From: RGEC01 sp964475595
GTDB lineage: Bacteria > Bacteroidota > Bacteroidia > NS11-12g > UBA955
Length of the DNA stretch: 64,000 bases
Direction of reading: 5' to 3'
Assembly: GCA_964475595.1 (NCBI GenBank)
Contig: CAYYXG010000010.1
Location: 24,901-88,900 of the forward strand
Shown here piece by piece: positions 44,001 through 52,929 of the stretch; position 1 is the first letter of the stretch, and every line of letters begins with the position of its first letter. The translations under genes and the position numbers were made by a program. The notes beneath the pieces were generated by a model. The model was given only the letters and a program-made list of their open reading frames with translations. It had not been told where the DNA came from and searched no databases.

Positions 44001-47000
44001 TAAGTTCATTGCCCAGCCCAGCACGATATTTCGCTACGGGAAACTATGCCATCAGACAGATTGTAACCAATAACCGGGGATGCAGAGATACAGTCATACG
44101 AAATATTGTGGTAACGGGACCTCAAGCAAAATTCAGCATTGTTTCAGACACCATAGGTTGTTCGCCGTTGCGTATTGAATTTAATAACCAAAGCAGCAGA
44201 GCCAATTCATGGACTTGGGATTTCCGCGATATCAGCAACAATACTTTCAGCACCAATTCCGACAGCAATGTGGTGTTTTCCTATCGCGGCTATGGAACCT
44301 TTACCCCCAGACTGGTTGCACGCGGATCGTTTACGATAAATGGCATTACCCGGGTTTGTAGTGATATTTACCCTGATACAAGTCTAGGTTTGGTTAAAAA
44401 CGTGGTCGTATGGGAACAACCTACCCCTAATTTTAATTACAGCACCAATTGTAAAACCAGCACCACCCGATTCACCAGCACCAGCAGAATCAATACCGGC
44501 AGGATTATTTCAACCCGATGGGATTTTGGTGATGGAAGCGGAGACACCGGCACCTCGGTAAGCCATCAATTCCCTGATACGGGCACTTACAGAGTTGTGA
44601 TTCATGTGATTTCTGAAAAGGGCTGCGAAGACAGTCTGGTACGGACAATAATCATTTCTCCACAACCCGTTGCCTGGTTTGGATTTAGTAGAAATTGTCA
44701 GGGCATAATCACCACTTTCAAGGATTCCAGCATTGCATTTAATGACAGATTCTTTCGCTGGATTTGGAATTTTGGGGATGGTTCCACATCAAATCTTCAG
44801 AATCCGAATAAACTCTTTGCGAAAGACACTTCCTACCAGGTTTCATTATCTGTTACCAATGTGGCAGGGTGTACCGAAACGATTGTCAGACCTGTACTGG
44901 TGTACAGCAAACCCAAACCTGCTTTTACTTTCAACAATGTTTGCGACAAAAACCCGATTTACTTTACCAACCGGTCATTTTCGAAACAAAGCATAACCGA
45001 ATACAGATGGTATCGTGGAGATGGACGCAGCTCAACGGATACCAATGACGTTAGAACGTATGCCACATTCGGGTCATACAATGTAAAACTTGTTTTAAAA
45101 ACCGTGCATGGTTGCATGGACTCTATCACCCGAGTTGCAACCGTTCATCCTAATCCTATATCCATAATCAAAATACCTCAACGGGAACAATGCAGGAAAG
45201 GCAATAATTTCAGGTTTGAAGACTCCACCCGCATTTTTTCGGGCAGCACTGCGGCTTCCTGGAAATTGGGAGATGGCACCAGCAACAACAATAAATTTTT
45301 CAACCACCAGTTTGGCAATCATGGCACTTACAGCGTCAAATTACTGTCTGTTTCTGCCTTTGGCTGCAAAGATTCCGCCTTTACCAATATTGAGGTTTAT
45401 CCCAGTCCCATTCCTTCTTTTGGAATAAACAACGCTGCGCAATGCCTGCGCTACAACCGTTTTATATTCAGCGACAGTGGTAAAATTGCCTACGGAAGCT
45501 ATACGCTGCAATGGCAGTTTGGAGATGGCAATATCGCTGCTTCCAATCCTGCGGTGCATCAATATAACGACACCGGTTTATTTACAGCTTTGCAAATCCT
45601 CACTTCCGATTTGGGCTGCCGCGACACCGCAACTTTGCCGGTGCGCCTGAATCCAATGCCACTATCTGATTTTACAATCAATGACACCGGGCAGTGCCTG
45701 AAGCAAAACAATTTCGTTTTCACCAATCTATCCAAAATTGGAAGCGGCAGAACCCTGACTTATCGATGGAAATTTGGAAATGGGGATTCATCCTTCAATA
45801 TCAATCCAACGTATGTTTATGCAAATCACGGATTTTACAATATTTTATTGTGGGCGCAATCCAACGATGGATGCCGCGATAGCATCTACAGAAAAATAGA
45901 CGTGCATCCCATGCCCGTTGCTTCATTCGCCATCAATGACAGCGGACAATGCCTGAGACAGAATAATTTCATTTTCAGCAATAACAGCAACATTCCATAC
46001 GGCACTTTGAGTCATTTTTGGAAGTTTGGCGACGGAAACACCAGCATTCAAATAAATCCGGCACACATTTACAGCGCACATGGGACTTATAATCCTACTT
46101 TGATTGTGCAATCACAAAACGGATGTATAGATTCGGTAAAGAACACCCTAATCGTGCACCCCATGCCGATTGTGAAGCCAACAGTAAATAATCGTGGTCA
46201 ATGTATAAACCGGCAACAGTTTGTGTTTACCGATAGTAGCAGCATTGCATCCGGCAGCATGACAAGACTTTGGAAATTTGGCGACAGCACGGTAAGTACG
46301 GCTGCTATGGCATCCAAAACCTATCAGTATCCCGGAATAAAAACCATCCGCCTAATACAAGTCTCAAACATGGGCTGTGCGGACTCTGCAACTTTGCAGG
46401 CCGATGTTTTTCACAAACCCTATCCTTCCGCATATGTGAATGATAGTAGCCAGTGTCTTACGGGAAATCTATTCACTTTCACCAGCAATTCTACCGTAAA
46501 CAATGCCTCACTATCGCATTATTGGGAATTTGGCGACTCAACAAACTCTTCAGCTGTCAACCCCTCGCATACATTTGTCAACCACCGTACTTTCTTTGTG
46601 AAACTAAAACTGACCAGCGATAAAACCTGTCAGGATTCATTGTTTATTCCCGTAACCGTACATCCAATGCCATTCCCGGAGTATATTGTCAATGACAGTG
46701 AACAGTGTCTGCGTCAAAATGTATTTCGGTTCAGCAATCAATCCAAAATTGCCTATGGAAGTCTTAAGTATTCCTGGCAGTTTGACAATGGAAAAACCGA
46801 CACCCTCCAAAATCCTACACAAACCTACCTAAATACCGGTAACTACATGGTTCGATTGGTGGCTATTTCCAATCAGGGATGCATTGATTCCATCAAACGC
46901 AGAATGATTGTAAACCCCATGCCTGTTGTTTCTTTTGCGATAAATGACAGTGCACAGTGCATCAACAATCAACGGTACACCTTTACTGACAATAGCATCA

Positions 47001-49396
47001 TTGCATCAGGCAATATCAGCAGAAAATGGAAATTCAGTGATTCTACCGGCACTTCCAACCCGCTGACCAGAACATTCAACCAAGATACGAATCACGTTAT
47101 CACCCTTATTCAAACATCGAACCGCGGTTGCATGGATTCAGCAGACCGAATTATAACCGTTCACTCAGCCCCCGTTGCCCGTTTTACGGTTAATGACAGC
47201 CACCAATGTGTGCGGCAAAACCATTTCATTTTCACCAACCTCAGTACCATCAGAAAAGGTCAAATGACCTGGCAATGGAATTTTGGAGATGTTAATATCA
47301 GTGATTCCCTGAATCCTGAACATCGTTATTCCTTGTATGGCAATTACCGAACAACGCTGAAAGCTACTTCAGAAAAAGGTTGTACCGATACGTTTGCTCA
47401 AATTTTACGGGCAGACCCTATGCCTGTACCCAATTTTGCCATTAATGATACCGGACAGTGCATTAACAAACAGTTGTTCAGTTTCACCAACCTGAGCAGT
47501 ATTCCGGAAGGTACCATCACACCGGCATGGAACTTTGGTGACCAAACTACCAGTATCCTTTCAAACCCTCAAAAAACCTACAGCTATGACACCGTTTACA
47601 GTGTTTGGCTCACAGAAACCAGCAACAAAGGCTGTATGGATTCTGTTAAAAAATGGGTTAATGTGTACCCAAAACCGGATATTTCGTTTAGCATCAACGA
47701 TACATTGCAGTGCCTGAGGCAAAACCAATTCGAATTCAGCAATCAAAGCCGAATTAAATATGGAAGTTTAACCCATCTTTGGACTACCGGCGATGGTGGA
47801 TCATTCCCCAATACCGCGGACTTACAGCACATTTATTCAGCTCATGGCAGTTATAATGTGCTCTTAAAAAGCACTTCAGATCTCGGTTGTGTAGATAGTC
47901 TGAACCGTATGGTAATTGTTGGTGCAATGCCGGTCCCCGACTTCACCATCAACGATCCGGGACAATGCCTGAAAAATCAGGATTTTGTATTCACCGGCAA
48001 CGGAGCCATAGCCCTGGGGAATTTTAGCACCACCTGGAAAACGGGCGACGGAGATACGATTCAATCCACAGATGCCACCCACCTTTATTCCCGAATCGGC
48101 AAATTTGGGGTAAATCAGATTCTTACATCCAACTATGGGTGCATGGATTCTTTACAGAAGGATATTTGGGTATATCCAAACACCGACGTAAGCTTCCTCA
48201 CCAATGACAGTGACCAATGCGTAAATCAACAGAATTTTTCATTCCGCAATACCAGCAACATTGCCACCGGCAGTATTCGGAGTATTTCGTGGAACCTGGG
48301 TAACGGCAACTTCAGCAACCAGGGAATTGCCAATGCATACTACCCAAATTCCGGGTTTTACCGAATTTCTCTCACCACCATTTCAGACAGTGGATGTATC
48401 GACAGCCTGGTTTCGGCAATCAGGGTGTATCCAAAACCCACTGCCAGATTCGATGTAAACGATAGCGCACAATGTCTCTTTCAAAACAACTATGTATTTA
48501 CCGACAACAGCACAGATTCTTTCGGTGTAAATCGCTATCTATGGAATATTAACAGCCAGGGGAATCAAAACACCAAAACGGCCACATACAAGTTTACCAC
48601 GCCCGGCTTTAAATCCATCACCCTGATTTCAACCTCACTGCGCGGCTGCAATGATACACACACCCGAATTGTTTATGTGAAACCCATGCCGGATCCCACA
48701 TTCGAAAAACTGAAAAGTTTTTATTGCGAGTTAACCGGACCTTATAATTTTATTCCTAAAACAGCAGGTGGGATGTTTACCGGATACAACATTTCCAATA
48801 ATACCTATTACCCTGTTCGGCTCTGGGATGATACTGTACAATATACAATAACTGTCAATGGCTGCACGGACAGCAGCCGGCAAACCACACAAGTGTATCC
48901 GGGACCAACAGTAAATCTGCCTAAAGACACCACGTTGTGCAAGTATGAAATTCTGGAGCTATCCGTTAATTCATGGCAATCCAAATTTGTCTGGGACAAT
49001 GGCAGCACATTGCCCAGCAGGCGGATTGTGAAACCCGGAAAATATCATGTTACGGCCAGCAATATTTGCGGTGAAAAAAGCGACACCATCAATGTGCAAT
49101 ATCGCAGTATCAACTGCCGGTTTTTCTTGCCTACCGCCTTCACCCCCAACCGCAATGGTCTTAATGACCGTTACAAACCCGTAACTTACAATGTGGATGA
49201 AATGACTTTCAAAATATTTAACCGGTGGGGTCAGAAAATATATGAAGGAAATATCAATGATCCGGGCTGGGACGGAACCTATATGGGGCAGGAAGTGCCT
49301 TCGGGATCTTACATTGTCTTGGTTTCCTACAAATACAACCTTGGCTATCGTTTCATTACAGAAACCGCAGAAACCGCGTTTGAATTGCTGCGTTAA
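41009..49396 (+). CDS. Giant T9SS type B adhesin with PKD domains and fourteen 84-residue repeats
   Basis: The product has about 2795 residues. It has a signal peptide (ALLLTLILFPSADSFAQ), about 1350 residues of varied PKD-type domains (KYHWNFGDPFSGANNEDTS, ISTRWDFGDGSGDTGTSVSH), fourteen tandem repeats of about 84 residues (45160-48700), and a C-terminal type B T9SS sorting domain (FFLPTAFTPNRNGLNDRYKP, MTFKIFNRWGQKIYEG). It is exported to the surface and probably acts in adhesion or gliding. The open frame begins at TTG 40973, but that codon is the -33 box of a good promoter, so I prefer TTG 41009, five bases after the -7 box. No in-frame ATG exists near the start. Confidence 0.9.
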   Translation: MGFKSIYLGNVIRALLLTLILFPSADSFAQCNADFTFTSKVCSGSDVNFTAIDSGSSKKYHWNFGDPFSGANNEDTSRNPTHFYNDSGIYTITLIVSDSTCSDTQQFQLTVVRKPKAEFSLTDQCAGLATQFNNLSTVGNSDTIISYQWDLGNSNTSTLQNPSFTYGTTGQVNIRLVIETSSGCRDTVQRNITIYKKPSGGRTPNAVCKNAKVDFTGDTIYNATSYSWNFDDSTGFVQRNVAHFYNKAGTFFPKLTVHFGTATCTVAIDSVVVFPLPDADFTLTNDSYCFNYNKVCLRLNSPRASYLSRSVIFDDGFVYDAAPFSDSIICHQYADTAGGTYTISVEIIDSNQCISTITKKDAVVIHPQLEASFTYQAGDGCFKTPITLTNTSNQQPPQIRSYRWNFGDGNFNDSNWSGPKHTYTSDGTFTISLEIENKEGCRDTFIAGNAVRNTFYVVDAALDSSKGICHNNNLTFFSQTPIAGASIRWNFGQGTAFSNNFSAVHAYNAPGVYRPWVLISKNGCDSILQLDSIVIHGPVAAFGTITNQFQCQSKDTVYFQNNSQLFRNGAPSVFWDAGDFNAANCIINTGNGQNVGQNCRYSEDANSFKHFYSKGVDTCYYVKLRVTDTTIGCADSAYASVPIMPPLAKGRFVPSTDKPCPGPEPYKFVSFNNNLPNPQCLKYAWWVMWDSLHARQSGNFDSFWSFNSQGHNYSYSKYAGDSNGYVTIGLIVENGRDTNGNFCRDTGWFHQVLKVTRVSPIFSSTYNPNQQYCPGSTFLFFPKDSNQATANLFRWNFGDGTILNTTSQGYQKHTYRRSGVYRVRLTVFDSTGCIVDSSILINVGFRIAFDISSGLRCTYDSFRLIEQNRYYNNGVGSFPYWSAAARVGKEKLWWDLGDGNGYQNLGSNPFVKLNTPGTYSISMAAEDSSGCRDTLFNHRSVQISGIYAGFTIPSDTILCAQTLKFNTTASVTDSTSGKSLNGDFVSTWEYNFGPQYPISSLPSPARYFATGNYAIRQIVTNNRGCRDTVIRNIVVTGPQAKFSIVSDTIGCSPLRIEFNNQSSRANSWTWDFRDISNNTFSTNSDSNVVFSYRGYGTFTPRLVARGSFTINGITRVCSDIYPDTSLGLVKNVVVWEQPTPNFNYSTNCKTSTTRFTSTSRINTGRIISTRWDFGDGSGDTGTSVSHQFPDTGTYRVVIHVISEKGCEDSLVRTIIISPQPVAWFGFSRNCQGIITTFKDSSIAFNDRFFRWIWNFGDGSTSNLQNPNKLFAKDTSYQVSLSVTNVAGCTETIVRPVLVYSKPKPAFTFNNVCDKNPIYFTNRSFSKQSITEYRWYRGDGRSSTDTNDVRTYATFGSYNVKLVLKTVHGCMDSITRVATVHPNPISIIKIPQREQCRKGNNFRFEDSTRIFSGSTAASWKLGDGTSNNNKFFNHQFGNHGTYSVKLLSVSAFGCKDSAFTNIEVYPSPIPSFGINNAAQCLRYNRFIFSDSGKIAYGSYTLQWQFGDGNIAASNPAVHQYNDTGLFTALQILTSDLGCRDTATLPVRLNPMPLSDFTINDTGQCLKQNNFVFTNLSKIGSGRTLTYRWKFGNGDSSFNINPTYVYANHGFYNILLWAQSNDGCRDSIYRKIDVHPMPVASFAINDSGQCLRQNNFIFSNNSNIPYGTLSHFWKFGDGNTSIQINPAHIYSAHGTYNPTLIVQSQNGCIDSVKNTLIVHPMPIVKPTVNNRGQCINRQQFVFTDSSSIASGSMTRLWKFGDSTVSTAAMASKTYQYPGIKTIRLIQVSNMGCADSATLQADVFHKPYPSAYVNDSSQCLTGNLFTFTSNSTVNNASLSHYWEFGDSTNSSAVNPSHTFVNHRTFFVKLKLTSDKTCQDSLFIPVTVHPMPFPEYIVNDSEQCLRQNVFRFSNQSKIAYGSLKYSWQFDNGKTDTLQNPTQTYLNTGNYMVRLVAISNQGCIDSIKRRMIVNPMPVVSFAINDSAQCINNQRYTFTDNSIIASGNISRKWKFSDSTGTSNPLTRTFNQDTNHVITLIQTSNRGCMDSADRIITVHSAPVARFTVNDSHQCVRQNHFIFTNLSTIRKGQMTWQWNFGDVNISDSLNPEHRYSLYGNYRTTLKATSEKGCTDTFAQILRADPMPVPNFAINDTGQCINKQLFSFTNLSSIPEGTITPAWNFGDQTTSILSNPQKTYSYDTVYSVWLTETSNKGCMDSVKKWVNVYPKPDISFSINDTLQCLRQNQFEFSNQSRIKYGSLTHLWTTGDGGSFPNTADLQHIYSAHGSYNVLLKSTSDLGCVDSLNRMVIVGAMPVPDFTINDPGQCLKNQDFVFTGNGAIALGNFSTTWKTGDGDTIQSTDATHLYSRIGKFGVNQILTSNYGCMDSLQKDIWVYPNTDVSFLTNDSDQCVNQQNFSFRNTSNIATGSIRSISWNLGNGNFSNQGIANAYYPNSGFYRISLTTISDSGCIDSLVSAIRVYPKPTARFDVNDSAQCLFQNNYVFTDNSTDSFGVNRYLWNINSQGNQNTKTATYKFTTPGFKSITLISTSLRGCNDTHTRIVYVKPMPDPTFEKLKSFYCELTGPYNFIPKTAGGMFTGYNISNNTYYPVRLWDDTVQYTITVNGCTDSSRQTTQVYPGPTVNLPKDTTLCKYEILELSVNSWQSKFVWDNGSTLPSRRIVKPGKYHVTASNICGEKSDTINVQYRSINCRFFLPTAFTPNRNGLNDRYKPVTYNVDEMTFKIFNRWGQKIYEGNINDPGWDGTYMGQEVPSGSYIVLVSYKYNLGYRFITETAETAFELLR
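45160..48700 (+). repeat. Fourteen tandem 84-residue repeats in the giant adhesin
   Basis: Each unit contains a ND(S/T)xQC motif, a hydrophobic FxFxNxS strand, a W(K/N)FGDG-type loop, a HxYxxxGxY strand, then SxxGCxDS and VHPMP. Two cysteines per unit are kept in every copy I read, so an intradomain disulfide is likely. Copies are diverged at the DNA level. Confidence 0.85.
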
Positions 49397-49449
49397 AGTA
49401 ACACTTGCCAATCCGATGTGCGAAACAGCCGGAATAGAGTAACGAATCG

Positions 49450-50466
49450 TCAGTCTGTCACTTCAAGCCCACTCTTATTTTCCCGAAATTCCCCAATGAC
49501 GCAAGCTTCCGGACACAACATCAGCACTTCATCCACCGCTGAAGGCGCCACCGCCACCAAAAGCCCACCATTGGTCTGAGGATCGGCTATCCAGGGGAAA
49601 GCGGCAGCATTATTCAACCGGATTTCCTTTTCATACGCATTCCAGTTGCGGGTGGCATTATCCGGCAATACGAAAGAGGTCGCCAGGGATTTTGCCGCTT
49701 CAATCACTGGAAGTTTCGAGAAATACACGGTGGCTCCAACTTGAGAATCCACACACATTTCCAGCAAATGTCCGGCAAGGCCGAAACCGGTAACATCGGT
49801 CATGGCATGCACCGCTGAAATGTGGCCTATTTGCTCTCCAACACTGTTTAATTTTACCAATGAGTCATAAAGGGCTTGCCTTTGCTTGTCATCGGCCACA
49901 CCCCGTTTGTAAGCAGCTGCCAGCATCCCTACCCCCAATGGTTTGGTAAGAAGAATTACATCGCCGGGTTGTGCACCGACATTGCGTTTTAGGGTGTTGG
50001 GGGTTGCCAGTCCCGTCACTGACAGTCCAAAAAGCGGCTCTCGGCCTTCTATGGTGTGTCCGCCTGCGAGGGCAACTCCTGCTTTTTTGCAAATTTCACC
50101 GGCACCGCGAATCACTTCTCTCCCCATTTCTATCGGCAATTCCGCAGGCCAGCTGAAAACAGCATTGGCCATAATGGCCCTGCCGCCCATCGCCCATATA
50201 TCGCTCAGCGCATTGGCCGCAGCAACAGATCCAAATATAAATGGATCGTTCACCATGGGTGTAAAAAAATCTACCGTTTGCAACAGGTATTGTCCTTGCC
50301 CTAAATCATACACCGAACAGTCATCAGACAAATCATTCCCCACCAGCACGTGTTCAAGGTCGTATGGGTATGATAGCCCCTGAAGCATGGTTTTGAGCGA
50401 CTGTGGTGGCAATTTGCAACCGCAACCGCTGCCTTTGCTGAAAGACAATAAATCAGGGGATGACAT
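49450..50466 (-). CDS. selD: Selenide, water dikinase (selenophosphate synthetase)
   Basis: The 339-residue enzyme makes selenophosphate from selenide and ATP. The active-site motif is GSGCGCK with Cys15 and Lys18, so this is the Cys form rather than a Sec-containing one. NDLSDDCSVYDLG, VDFFTPMVNDPFIFGSVAAANALSD and LAGGHTIEGREPLFGLSVTG are typical. Selenophosphate feeds either selenocysteine or 2-selenouridine synthesis; neither selA/selB nor selU is in the window. I chose ATG 50466 over 50481 to match the family N-terminus. A TACTTTTG box is four bases upstream. Confidence 0.96.
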   Translation of the reverse strand: MSSPDLLSFSKGSGCGCKLPPQSLKTMLQGLSYPYDLEHVLVGNDLSDDCSVYDLGQGQYLLQTVDFFTPMVNDPFIFGSVAAANALSDIWAMGGRAIMANAVFSWPAELPIEMGREVIRGAGEICKKAGVALAGGHTIEGREPLFGLSVTGLATPNTLKRNVGAQPGDVILLTKPLGVGMLAAAYKRGVADDKQRQALYDSLVKLNSVGEQIGHISAVHAMTDVTGFGLAGHLLEMCVDSQVGATVYFSKLPVIEAAKSLATSFVLPDNATRNWNAYEKEIRLNNAAAFPWIADPQTNGGLLVAVAPSAVDEVLMLCPEACVIGEFRENKSGLEVTD

Positions 50467-50470
50467 GCTG

Positions 50471-50478
50471 CAAAAGTA
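50471..50478 (-). promoter_or_regulatory. -7 box directly before selD
   Basis: TACTTTTG on the minus strand fits TAnnTTTG and sits four bases before the ATG at 50466, again consistent with a leaderless message. Confidence 0.5.
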
Positions 50479-50574
50479 CATTTAAAAAGGCAGTATCCAT
50501 TTTTTGACATCCCCTTTGGGGGTTTGGCATGCGATATGTGTATATGTATGAAAGAGCCACTAAAAACAAAACGT

Positions 50575-51390
50575 ATGAAACGCAGTTTAATCACCCTGAC
50601 CCTGTCCGCAGCACTCGTATTGCTGGTGCAATCATTCAGCAGCCCACAGCAGGAAACTTCTGCAGACGCATTTAGCTATAGAAAAATGACCAATCAGGCC
50701 TTCAAGGTGGGCGAAAAGCTAAAATTTCGTGTGCATTACGGAATTATCAATGCGGCCAATATTACCATGGCTGTAGATCAGGCCACCACCATCAACGGCC
50801 GTGATGCCCTGGCTGTGCGATGCGAAGGTGAAACCCTGAAAAGTTTTGACTGGGCCTACAAGGTTAGGGATAAATTTCAAAGCTGGATTGATGCTGAAGC
50901 CCTTGCACCCATTCGCTATGCCAAAACCGTGCGTGAAAACAAATACTACGACGAAGACCTGGCTATTTATATGCATGATAAAAAGAAACTACGCAATTCC
51001 GATGGTGAACTCGCTATGCCCATGTATACACAGGATATTGCCTCCGCTCTCTATTATGCCCGAAACCTGAATTTCGAAAATGCCAAAGTAAACCAGGTAT
51101 TTCCGCTGGATTTATACCTCGACAATAAAATTTACAACCTGAATTTTACCTACATCGGCAAAGAAACCCTGAGCACCGACATTGGTAAGGTAAAATGCAT
51201 CAAACTGCGTCCGAAACTGGTGGTAGACCGCGTTTTCAAAAGCAGCAATGATATGACTGTGTGGGTAAGTGACGATGCCAACCATATTCCTATCCGGGTT
51301 CAATCTGCCATCAAGGTAGGTTCGCTAAAGGTAGACATAACAGGGTATGAAGGTCTTAGAAACTCCTTCAGCTCACTGGTAAAAAAATAG
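50575..51390 (+). CDS. DUF3108 family exported protein
   Basis: The 271-residue product has a signal peptide and the DUF3108 pattern: FKVGEKLKFRVHYGIINAAN, a DSWxD-like SWIDAEALAPIRYAKTV and a C-terminal IPIRVQSAIKVGSLKVDI. The family is periplasmic or outer-membrane associated with no fixed function. The ATG at 50575 is the start that gives the signal peptide; the longer frame to 50524 adds an unrelated Cys-rich stretch. A strong terminator follows at 51421. Confidence 0.85.
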   Translation: MKRSLITLTLSAALVLLVQSFSSPQQETSADAFSYRKMTNQAFKVGEKLKFRVHYGIINAANITMAVDQATTINGRDALAVRCEGETLKSFDWAYKVRDKFQSWIDAEALAPIRYAKTVRENKYYDEDLAIYMHDKKKLRNSDGELAMPMYTQDIASALYYARNLNFENAKVNQVFPLDLYLDNKIYNLNFTYIGKETLSTDIGKVKCIKLRPKLVVDRVFKSSNDMTVWVSDDANHIPIRVQSAIKVGSLKVDITGYEGLRNSFSSLVKK

Positions 51391-51420
51391 ACATGTGTTT
51401 GTGTTTTTTTGGTCAAAAAG

Positions 51421-51445
51421 GCCCCGCGGAGAGCGGGGCTTTTTT
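51421..51445 (+). terminator. Terminator after the DUF3108 gene
   Basis: A perfect stem GCCCCGC/GCGGGGC with a GGAGA loop is followed by six T. An A-run before the stem extends the pairing. The rest of the 221-base gap to 51612 holds no feature I can support. Confidence 0.9.
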
Positions 51446-51611
51446 GTTTTCAGTACAAACCAATTCGATAGATTCTTATGTTTTTACATGCGGATTGCAG
51501 TAACTCGCCTTGCATCATTTACAGTTCATTTTAAATTTTCGTTTCCTTTGGGCAACAAAAAAGCAAAACCATAGAAAGTGCTTTTGATATTCGTTCTAGT
51601 ATATTCGTAGG

Positions 51612-52727
51612 ATGAAAAATACGCTATTTATTATTCTTTCAATCGTCACTTTGAGAATTCAAGCCCAAAATGCAGAAAACCTGACCTATCGATGGGAAAA
51701 TGCAAAAACATATTCGTACAAATCCACCATTGTAGATGATATCAACATCAGTGGCCTTGGAATAAACATGAAGGATAAATACACGACTGTTGTAAATTTC
51801 AATTTACATATCACTGCTGTTGATGAAAATGGTGATGCAACAGGCCTGATTGATATAACAGCGTATTCAGTGAAAAACGCAAATGGATTGCCTGCCGCCA
51901 CCTTAAGCACCCTTCCGGGAAAGACCATTTCTATTCCAATAAAAGTAGACCACAAGGGAAAATTTCAATATCTAAAAAAATTATATTTAATTACTACTAA
52001 CAGTTCAAACATTTTAATTCTTGAGGATGAAAATGATACATACAATCCTCCCTCCAAAAACGCCCAACCACGTTTGGTGGATGCTTGGGCAGAATTTGAT
52101 CCCCGAACCGGAAAACTAAAGCCGGGATATTTACCGGCAAACATGAAGAAAACCAGAAAAATTCAAATCCGAGAAGATGAAAAAAGTGATCATATTGGTG
52201 TTTTACCCTACGATTGTTTGAGTGCATTAGAACTGCCGGCTGAGCCCGTTAGTCAGGGCGATGTTGTAAAGTCTCAGACAGGTATGTATGAAATGGAAAT
52301 TTTAGCCAAACAAATTACTGCTGCTGAAGCTAATTTCCAGGTAACGTTAAAAACAAACAAATCAAACGACATGTTTGAAGGAAAAGTCTCCGGAAATTCC
52401 GGTGATGGAAATACAAACATAGAATTATCGGGTTCCGAGATGATGAATGGTATCCCCGGAATGCCCGGGATGTCCGGAATGCCTGGGATGCCCCCTGCAA
52501 AGGATCCTAAAAAACCCATTGAATCAAGAATGGACTTGGATAAAGACGAACAAGAACACCTTGAAATGGCACGGGGTACTTTCCCTGAAATGAACGGCAG
52601 CTTCACTAATAAAATAGATTTGTTAAGCAAAACCTTCAAAAGCGCTACAGGGAGTATGACCATGCAAACTTCTATAATGGGTTTAACATTTGCCGTTAAG
52701 AGCAGCATTGTACTGAATTCACTCTAA
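51612..52727 (+). CDS. Exported protein with a collagen-like GMPGMxGMPGMP stretch, unknown
   Basis: The 371-residue protein has a signal peptide (ending RIQAQ) and a beta-rich body (YKSTIVDDINISGLGINMK, TTVVNFNLHITAVDENGDA). It contains a short Gly-Met-Pro run around residues 280-293 (IPGMPGMSGMPGMPP), a flexible low-complexity linker. I do not recognise the family. It stands alone between terminator and gap, with 202 bases to the next gene that hold only AT-rich sequence without a clear promoter. Confidence 0.75.
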   Translation: MKNTLFIILSIVTLRIQAQNAENLTYRWENAKTYSYKSTIVDDINISGLGINMKDKYTTVVNFNLHITAVDENGDATGLIDITAYSVKNANGLPAATLSTLPGKTISIPIKVDHKGKFQYLKKLYLITTNSSNILILEDENDTYNPPSKNAQPRLVDAWAEFDPRTGKLKPGYLPANMKKTRKIQIREDEKSDHIGVLPYDCLSALELPAEPVSQGDVVKSQTGMYEMEILAKQITAAEANFQVTLKTNKSNDMFEGKVSGNSGDGNTNIELSGSEMMNGIPGMPGMSGMPGMPPAKDPKKPIESRMDLDKDEQEHLEMARGTFPEMNGSFTNKIDLLSKTFKSATGSMTMQTSIMGLTFAVKSSIVLNSL

Positions 52728-52929
52728 TACTCAACCTACAATACAGGAAGCAAAGACTAGTTCTTTAAAGGCTTTTACATTTTGCGTTGATTCAGATTTT
52801 CTCGCTTTCCTCAACCGTAGCGGCAAGTTTTACCATTGACTGTGTTTTTAACCCAATATTACCCATTACGATAATAATTACATAATTTGTTTGAATTAGT
52901 ATTTTTCACAACTTTGTTTCTACATTTTT

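Noticed and set aside
42615..48458. Small plus-strand frames inside the giant adhesin gene
   Set aside because: They are shadow frames in a gene with continuous domain structure.
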